64,000 nt of DNA, from contig JAQOOI010000017.1 of the NCBI GenBank assembly GCA_028554645.1, forward strand, positions 372,001 through 436,000, in the 5' to 3' direction. The DNA is from Omphalotus guepiniiformis. Lineage: Eukaryota; Basidiomycota; Agaricomycetes; Agaricales; Omphalotaceae. This document shows positions 57,169-64,000 of the stretch, piece by piece. Numbering within the stretch: the first letter of the stretch is position 1; every line of letters begins with the position of its first letter. The notes beneath the pieces were generated by a model. It saw only the letters and a program-made list of their open reading frames with translations, searched no databases and was not told the DNA's origin. The translations under genes and the position numbers were made by a program.

Positions 57169-57945
57169 GAACGAGAACGAACCCTTTTCCCCCCTCGCCT
57201 CCCCCCGCGCGGCTCCCACCTCCCGCCCTTCCACTTTCGCCTCACTAAACTTTGCTTGCTTGCATAACGGCATTACGTTGGTTCTGATGCTCTGCTCTAC
57301 CTTGCTCTCTGTCCCGAGTTCGTGAAGGTGCATTGAAGGGTTTACTCTTATGCACCGATATATACCTCATGTTTCGTTATGGCTCCTCTCGCTATCTCGT
57401 GCGAGCGCTATGATGACCTGCCTGTCCTTTCCTTCATTGCCCATATATTTCTTGATGACTTTGCTGAAATGACCTGGTTTCGCGACGACGAGTCGTTTGA
57501 ATTTTTTTGTATCATACATACATACCATACATACGTACGATTGATTGATTGTCTTTTTTGCTGTTGTTCTTTGGTCGACCTATCCACCCTTTCGTTCTCT
57601 GTTCTCAAATCGTCCGCATTCGTTCTGGGTCACTTCACATGTTTTTCGTACCGAGTACTTGTGTTGACCTTTGACCTTTGATGTTCAATGATGGTTCTTC
57701 CCCCCACTGCCCTCCCCATAACCTTGTAGTACGATAGCTTCCCTCCCTCAGAATGTGCGCTCCTGCTTGATATTAGTTTGTAGTATAGTTTGAATCGAAT
57801 GTAGAAAGTTTGCTTGGTGTCGGTATGTCTTCATGTGGGCGTGTGCTGGATTTTGAAGGACTTGTGAAGAGTGAAATCGAATGGTGATTGAAACCCAAAA
57901 AGCATTACACGCTCGAGAATACAACATTATTTTGAGAGCCATCAA
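57169..57945. other. intergenic between convergent genes
   Basis: 3' flanks of the DUF6534 gene and of rpc25. Pyrimidine-rich, no gene seen. Confidence 0.55.
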
Positions 57946-58980
57946 TCAACCTTCTTCCATATCTGCTCCGTCCTCAACATCAGCATCACCGTCAGCGTCA
58001 CCTTGCGCTCCATTCCACCAAGCAACCGGTCCAAGCCCTTGTTCCGCTATTGAACACTGCCGAAAGAAAAAAAATCAAAACATAATTAGATGCAAGCGAC
58101 ATATCAATCTGAAAGAAGCTTACGATAACACTCAACGGCGCCCTTCGGACCTCTCGGGCGACTTGTACGCCTTCTAAAGCCTTTGGCGGTCCAGGCTCGT
58201 CATCGAAAAATTCATCAGCCTCGACACGAACACGGATGATTTCGCCGGAATCGATGTACATCCGCTCGGAAGTGGGTGTGTCGAGGAGTTCGTGGGGTTT
58301 TGTTAGTTCGGAGTCGGGTATCCAGAAGTGGGCGCGTTCGTTTGGGTCGCTAGAAAAGATGGGGAGGGACGTGAGTGAGGAAGAGTAGAAAGAAGGTGAT
58401 GGAGGTGGACTGACAAGCAGGAGGGTTGTGGGAGGTATATAGCTGGGATGTAGATGTCGTCGAAGAACCCTAGTGATACTAAGAAAAGAAGAGGATTGGT
58501 TAGAATTAACTGATGAAAAGGAGGGATGTAGAGGGTGCTACCCACATCGAATTGAATCCTCATCTGAAGACTTTACTTTCCCCACAAGTACTTCAGAAAC
58601 AAATGGTCTGAAAACAACCATACGAAAAACGACTAGGAATAAGAGACTGTCGCCCTCAGTTTGAGTTCCTTCTATCGCTTCAAATGTAAAAAGCAGATAA
58701 AACACAACACACCTTTATGCCATAGGAATCCATCTCCGTAGCGAACTTTCCCTTCTCCGGCTTCTGTTAGATCGAATACACATATACATAGGCCTACGTC
58801 GTGTAAGACGCGGTTTGCGTATTTTTTGTTGAGTTCGGCGATGAGAGCTTGCTCTGGAGGTAGACCGAAGTTGGATGGATGGATGGCGACTGTGTCCTAT
58901 ATGAGCAATGAGTATGAGTGTAGATTTTTGATGCTTCAAAGTCGATGCAATATTACCTTCAGTATAGATAGATTGAACAT
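57946..58980 (-). CDS. rpc25: RNA polymerase III subunit Rpc25 (RPC8)
   Basis: Exon 1 (58957-58980) is MFNLSILK; exon 2 (58713-58896) DTVAIHPSNFGLPPEQALIA and NKKYANRVLHDVGLCMCVFD. Exon 3 carries FRMVVFRPFVSEVLVGKVKS, followed by LSLGFFDDIYIPAIYLPQPS, then FDPNERAHFWIPDSE and SGEIIRVRVEADEFFDDEPG, and the last exon CSIAEQGLGPVAWWNG with an acidic tail. The N-terminal Rpb7-like domain and the C-terminal OB-fold with FFDDIYIP are diagnostic of the Pol III stalk subunit that pairs with Rpc17 and acts in initiation. About 220-230 residues, usual length. It shares a 198-base divergent promoter with the mitochondrial carrier. Confidence 0.93.
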
Positions 58981-59178
58981 CTTGTCTGGCTATCAGGGAG
59001 ACACCGCAGGTACATGAAGGAGCCGTGAAGGAGCTGGTAGAGAAGAAAAAATGTTCTATCTTATCTTATCTCTCCAATTTCGGCACTGACACGTGACCAC
59101 CTTCAAAAATTTGAGTTGCCGAACCCCGCCCCTTGCCATTGGCTTCATTTCCCTTCTTGCATTTTTTGAAAGGTCGCT
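58981..59178. promoter_or_regulatory. divergent promoter between rpc25 and the carrier gene
   Basis: 198 bases between the two start codons. It has a CACGTG E-box at 59090-59095 and a run of overlapping TTATC elements at 59059-59071 (GATAA on the other strand). Co-regulation of the two genes is inferred from the spacing only. Confidence 0.5.
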
Positions 59179-60387
59179 ATGTCAAAATCTCAAGAAGCTT
59201 CCTCCTCTTCGACGAACCTTCTGCCAGCAAAATCATGGCAACATTTTGTTGCAGGAGGGTAAGCAATATCAGGGACTTTGAGTCGAAGAGTTTAGTCTCA
59301 CTTTTCGTTGCCTTCTGTAGACTCGGAGGAATGTGCGGTGCTATCGTTACAAGCCCGTTTGATGTCGTGAAAACTCGACTTCAGTCGAGTCTGTTCAGAG
59401 AGAACCATGCTACGGTGAATGTGGTTGGAGGAGGGAGCGGTGGTGTACTTGTCACTGCTCCGAGACCATCAGGCGGGCTACTCTACAATTTCGTAGAAAC
59501 GGGACATATATTACGGTTAGTAACTCAGAAGTACTTTGAAGTATGTTCATAAGACCAACTTTGCTTGCCCCTTCGTATAGAGATATCTACCGCGACGAGT
59601 CTCCACGCGCTCTTTTCAAAGGTCTCGGTCCTACGTTAGTTGGCGTTATCCCAGCTCGGTCTATCAATTTCTTCACATATGGTAACGGAAAGCATGTAAT
59701 TGCGAACACGTTCAACGACGGAGTAGAAAACAGTTACGTGCACTTGGCTGCTGCTGCTGTAGCTGGTATCGCGACTGGCACGGCTACCAATCCTATTTGG
59801 GTTGTCAAGACACGGTTGCAGCTTGATGCTAGTACACGTAGAGGCCAGCCCACAGCCAGGACAGCTGGACCGAAGTTCATTGGCGGTAGTTTGGTGATGA
59901 TTCAGAAAATTATGCGAGAGGAGGGTATCCGGGGCTTTTACAAGGGTTTGAGTGCGAGCTATCTGGGTGTAACGGAAGGAACAATACAATGGGTGTTGTA
60001 TGAACGTTTGAAGAAGCTCTCTGCGGGATCGGAAGGCAAGGGAGGTCTTCAAGAGTGGTTTGGTATGCTCGGGAGCGCAGGCACAGCGAAATGTGTAGCC
60101 AGTTTGATCACTTACCCGCATGAGGTCCGTAGATTGTCCTACTCGTCTAGTTTGCTCTTTTTTGCTGACGATAATCGATTTTAAAGGTCATTCGTACTCG
60201 GTTACGACAGCCTAGTGTTAACGGCGTTATAAAATATACTGGACTGATACAGACTCTGCGATTAGTCATTGCCGAAGAAGGTGCTCGGTCGCTATATGGT
60301 GGTCTCAGTGCTCACCTCATGCGTGTCGTACCAAATGCCGCTGTCATGTATTCCATCTACGAAGGCGTTCTTCGATGGGGAGCATAG
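59179..60387 (+). CDS. rim2: mitochondrial carrier, Rim2/SLC25A33-36 type pyrimidine nucleotide transporter
   Basis: Exons 59179-59258, 59321-59515, 59581-60124 and 60187-60387 give about 339 residues. Three carrier repeats show SPFDVVKTRLQ, TNPIWVVKTRLQ and TYPHEVIRTRLR; the Trp in repeat 2 is typical of the Rim2/folate/NAD branch. The insertion between the first two helices (Gly/Val-rich, about 30 residues after FRENHA) matches the long loop of Rim2 proteins. YKGLSASYLGVTEGTIQWVL and LMRVVPNAAVMYSIYEGVL are characteristic. It exchanges pyrimidine (deoxy)nucleotides across the inner membrane, needed for mitochondrial DNA and RNA synthesis. Borders are canonical and the frame is unbroken. The substrate is inferred by family. 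Confidence 0.92.
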
Positions 60388-61171
60388 TCCGAGGGCACTG
60401 TTTCTCTACCGATGACCAAAACCTCGCACCATCCTTTAGCGCGCGCCTCCCTTCGGCTTTCTCGCAACGCATCAGTACCCTCAAAATTGAATCCACCACA
60501 TTAGACCTATTTCACTAATTTATGCACTTCTGCTAAATATCCGGCCATATCCACCGCGACGCCAATCGCTCCCCTCCCCATACTTTCCCGGCGTCATCCC
60601 TTCCTACCTATCCCTCAACGACGCTAGTCTCAAAAGTAGCACTGCCTGGCCTGCACATCCACACCATCCTCAAGCTTCATCTACGAATGCCATGCTACGC
60701 CTATTACGATCGGTACTCGGTCTTCAACCCATCTCATCCATTTACAAATGTTCCTTTGGCTCTTCGCATGAACGGGAAATCCCCTCCCTTTTGCACTTCT
60801 CTCACCACGTACACTTGTTATGATTGATTCCCCCCTTCACCCTCCCCTCCCAATCTTACTCATTACACCCCCCATGTATTTCTACAATAGATAGCATTTA
60901 TTGTCTGTCTGCTTTCTGCTTCTAGGTAACCACTACGTAGCATAATTTGGTTAGAGAATCTTTTAGCTTTTTGTTATGCTATGCACATCGTCGCTGGAGA
61001 ATGGCTCTAGCGTTGTAATAGGACACTTTTTTTCGCTCCATGGACTTGATCAAGTTAATGAACATTTAATGGATATGCTTGAAAGCTGATTCTCTATCAG
61101 GTACCTCTATCAACTAAGATGACATGTTTATTTTTCGGGCTCCTGGATACATTTGCTCGGCTTGACAATAT
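60388..61171. other. intergenic, no gene
   Basis: 3' flank of the carrier gene; C/T-rich at first, then AT-rich toward the tRNA. No frame of interest. Confidence 0.6.
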
Positions 61172-61254
61172 GGCTACCTGGCGCAATGGTAGCGCGTTTG
61201 GCTTCGATTGCTGAACGTACCAAAAGGTTGCAGGTTCGAGTCCTGCGGTGGTCA
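61172..61254 (+). tRNA. tRNA-Arg(TCG) with an 11-base intron
   Basis: Acceptor stem GGCTACC pairs with GGTGGTC (two G-T pairs) and is followed by discriminator A. The D stem is GCGC/GCGC around AATGGTA; the anticodon stem is TTTGG/CCAAA; the variable loop is AGGTT; the T arm is GCAGG-TTCGAGT-CCTGC. The anticodon loop reads CT-TCG-A, then an 11-base insertion at 61208-61218 (TTGCTGAACGT), then A, placing the intron at the canonical site after position 37. Anticodon TCG reads CGA. A T6 run at 61271-61276 is a Pol III terminator. Confidence 0.93.
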
Positions 61255-61270
61255 TAACGCGTTGATGGTG

Positions 61271-61276
61271 TTTTTT
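61271..61276 (+). terminator. Pol III terminator of tRNA-Arg
   Basis: Six T residues, 16 bases after the mature 3' end. Confidence 0.8.
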
Positions 61277-61806
61277 GTCAGTGCTAGAGACACCAAGCCT
61301 GGCCCTATCGAGTGACAGGGTGCTGTCTCAAGTGCTCACAATAGTGTAAGTATGAAACAGTAGGCCACCAGGCAATCACCCCCTGCAGGAGTTACGCTGT
61401 TGGACATCTTCAATTGAGGATGTAAGTCTGACATTCAGCTTGTCAATGTTGAGAATATCTGAGTCAAGGTGCCGATAATGAAGCTGAAACTTTGAATCGA
61501 GTAGATACTCGCCACGTATGTAAAGTATTCAACCCTCGAGTACATTTCATACGTACTTAACATTATACAAACATGCGAAACAAAATACATGTATGGCTTC
61601 CAAGAATGACGCCGAAAAAGGGAGTGGATGGGGTGAGTAGATAGTACAAATCAGTGGGTAGTCCGGTATAACTGCAGAAAGAGAATAACCAATTGACAAT
61701 GAACAGTCCCGAAAGAAAAGAATTGAGGATATCCTGGATTTAGTGCGAATAAAAGAACGAAGGAAATACAAAGTTTCGCAATGCGAAATAGAATTTAGAA
61801 TTGAAA
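61277..61806. other. intergenic, no gene
   Basis: 3' flank of copy I and spacer to the tRNA. No frame or repeat of note. Confidence 0.55.
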
Positions 61807-64000
61807 TTAGTTCAACGGAAACCCAGCCGGAACTTGATCTGTTTTACCCAACGCCCACTCAGACAACTCCATAGCCTCTAAAACTTGTAATTTATCTTTG
61901 ATGACTATAATTTCTGTACTATGTGACCCATCTTCGTTGAATGCTTGGAGGTTGATTAAGAGCCGTTGGAGCTGTACCATGTTATCGTGGATTAGCATTT
62001 GACGGTCTGTTCGGGGTGGGGGTAAAGGTGAGAGTGGAGTTGGGAGGGGACCGGAGGGTTTTCGGGCTGGGAAGATGAATCCTGGGGCTAGTTGGAGTGG
62101 GGCTGCGGGTGGGATTGTAGAGGCTAAGAGGACGGGGGCGGGAGGGGTAGTGGTGGTGGGGGTTTGCTGAGGTAATGGACGGGGTACGGCGGTGTAAAAG
62201 ACATCCGGAGAATCAGAAGTAGGTCTACTACTTTCGTAATTCGACCCAGATGATACCGAGGTATGCGTAGACCGAGCTTCGATATCCCCAGCACCAGCAC
62301 CAGCACCTGCACCAGCGACACCAGCAGCACCTGTATTATAGTACGTATCATCTGAACGCCCGAGTGTGAGTGTACTAGGTGGAGTAACGGGGTTAAACAC
62401 AAGAGGCGAAGACCCAAACCGTCGAACCATCAAATCTCTTCTGAAATCATTCGTACGTTGTCTGCGTTTATACCGAGTGTATGATAGTAGGAGTAAGAGA
62501 ACGACGAATAGGAAAGCTAGAGCGCCGAATACGCTTCCTAGGATTATTCCTGTGTTGGATTTTTTGGAAACTGCACCGGAGAAGGGACTTCCGGAGGAAT
62601 TCGGCGGTGGCACAGGCGGGGAAGAGGTTGGGGTTGAGCTAATTGAGGAGGCGGTAGATGTGGATGACGTTGATTGAGATAGATCGGATGATGGTGACCT
62701 AGGAGTCTTTGATGAGTGGTTGTTCATACTTGGATGGATATTTGGAATTAGGGACTCACCCGTTTGGTGTATCGAGAAATGATGCTGACGTGACACTGAC
62801 TGCGGGTGTTGAAGACCTAAAAGAACATCATGAATGAGCGAAAGTAACCCGACTGATGAAAGAGGCACTGACGTCGCCGCGATCGTCGACACTGGTTCCA
62901 ATTCAGAGGAAGATGTTGCCTGCCCTTGCGAGCTAAGTAATGAATTTAGATTGATATAATCAAGACACCTGAAGTCAGCGGAAGCTACATACCTCGCTGT
63001 CGCGGGAGATATATCCAAGGACGATGTAGAAGACGCAATACTTTGGAACACAGATGTATCGTCGTCGTTTGATTCGGTGGAAGACCTAACGAAAACGAAA
63101 TTCACGGTGAACCCTTTCATGATCAAAGTCTGTTCCTTCCGAAGAACTGAAAGGACTTACGAGGTCGAGGTTGCTGGGCTTGAAGTTGATGTCGAGGTCT
63201 GGCTCGGAGGAGTAGTCTGGTTATTCGATGTATCCGTGTCACTGCTACCTTGGGCACTGCCAACGATGATGCAAAACATAAACCAGTTGAATCAAAGGGA
63301 ATATGAGCGGACAACTCACCCGTTGTTCTGATTTGATGAGGAAGATGAAGACGAAGATGATGAGGAAGAGCCGGAGTTCGATGGCGGAGCAGTTCCTTGA
63401 CCTGAATTCGCAGGAGGCCTGTTATCATTATTCAGAATTGTACAATGTTCAATCGCAATGTTAATATAAGTTGGCGTACGGAGGAGGTGAATCATTAGAG
63501 CCAGCAACCGCTGTGAACACGTCGCTTGAAGCCAGAATTTTTGTAGGCACCTGGTCTGGGCTTAACCTGTTAGAGATACAGTTAGAGCCGTCTAGCGAAG
63601 TTTGAAACTCGAAGACAAGCAAGCTCACTGCAAGTCAGATACAACTTCAATTAAAAATTGGCTGCGGAAAAAAGTCAGAGAGAAAATCTTTATGGCCTCT
63701 GCTAGACTGGGGGGCTTACTCTGCGGACTGGCATGTGAAGGTAGCTACACCTGAACTCTCAGTAGCGGAAGGAGATACACCAAATAACACTCCGGTGTCG
63801 TCAATATTCTTGCGAAGAAGGAAAGCAAAAGATGTCGTGTCGCCATTGGTCCGCACCCAAGTAGCTGTAGCAGGCGAATTCACTGTTACAGTTGGCGGCG
63901 CCGAAACTTGAAAAGCTGCAACTGCCGACAAATACAATGGCAGAGCAAAACTAAGTATCCGTTGTGGTTAGTCAGAGAACTGTGAATGGTGCACACAGAA
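61807..64000 (-). CDS. surface-protein family, divergent member I, start beyond the right edge
   Basis: The right-most exon (about 63717 to at least 63950) reads SFALPLYLSAVAAFQVSAPP, the end of a signal peptide and the start of an ectodomain with the core ATATWVRTNGDTTSFAFLLR. The ATG probably lies past 64000. Ser-rich stalk exons follow, one with a run of about 12 Ser (63330-63390). The 3' exon (61807 to about 62760) has a membrane helix (TGIILGSVFGALAFLFVVLL), RYKRRQR, a Gly/Ala repeat, and RTDRQMLIHDNMVQLQRLLI leading to SEWALGKTDQVPAGFPLN. The tail is closest to that of copy F and lacks PPxY. Stalk exon borders are uncertain. Confidence 0.65.

Noticed and set aside
62124..62417. 97-residue Leu/Pro-rich frame
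   Set aside because: Shadow of the cytoplasmic tail exon of surface-family member I.

Overview
The window is nuclear DNA of a filamentous basidiomycete, probably a mushroom-forming agaricomycete. This rests on dense short GT-AG introns (one gene has about 17 exons), three DUF6534-type membrane-protein loci of the kind amplified in Agaricomycetes, a Tad-like LINE, and a tRNA-Arg interrupted after position 37. All exon models here were joined by eye from splice signals and reading frames; no search was run, so names rest on recognised motifs. The exact species cannot be told.

Layout. 1-3.0 kb: no firmly supported gene. 3.0-25.3 kb: a minus-strand tandem array of one paralogous family of single-pass surface proteins (copies A, B1, B2, C, E, F, D). 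Each full copy has a signal peptide, a small beta-type ectodomain with a conserved W-S-[RK] core, a Ser/Thr-rich stalk, one membrane helix, a basic juxtamembrane stretch, a predicted coiled coil and usually a C-terminal PPxY motif. A and C-E look intact, B1 is a fragment, B2 lacks its ectodomain, and F is a chimera with a frameshift. An intact 6.5-kb LINE (12.02-18.48 kb, 14-bp target duplication) sits in the upstream region of copy C. A 219-residue gene of unknown function (6.6-7.4 kb) lies on the opposite strand between B1 and B2.

26.1-48.9 kb: coronin (crn1), two tandem cation-dependent O-methyltransferases, a divergent plus-strand member of the surface family (H), an ABM-fold monooxygenase-like protein, a DUF6534 gene, then a mosaic of duplicated DNA (inverted coronin pseudogene, truncated ABM copy, metallo-beta-lactamase-fold hydrolase, second DUF6534 copy with a dead splice site), and mitochondrial aminomethyltransferase (gcvT). 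49.9-64 kb: a four-helix membrane protein, a third DUF6534 gene, RNA polymerase III subunit Rpc25 divergently paired with a Rim2-type mitochondrial pyrimidine-nucleotide carrier, a tRNA-Arg(UCG), and another divergent surface-family member (I) that runs off the right edge.

Conserved single-copy housekeeping genes (coronin, gcvT, rpc25, rim2) frame regions that evolve quickly by tandem, segmental and inverted duplication. The most interesting element is the surface-protein family. Its variable ectodomains and stalks are joined to a conserved coiled coil/PPxY tail, and its copies are being shuffled, truncated and hit by a retrotransposon. That pattern would fit a sensing, adhesion or non-self recognition family, but its function is unknown.
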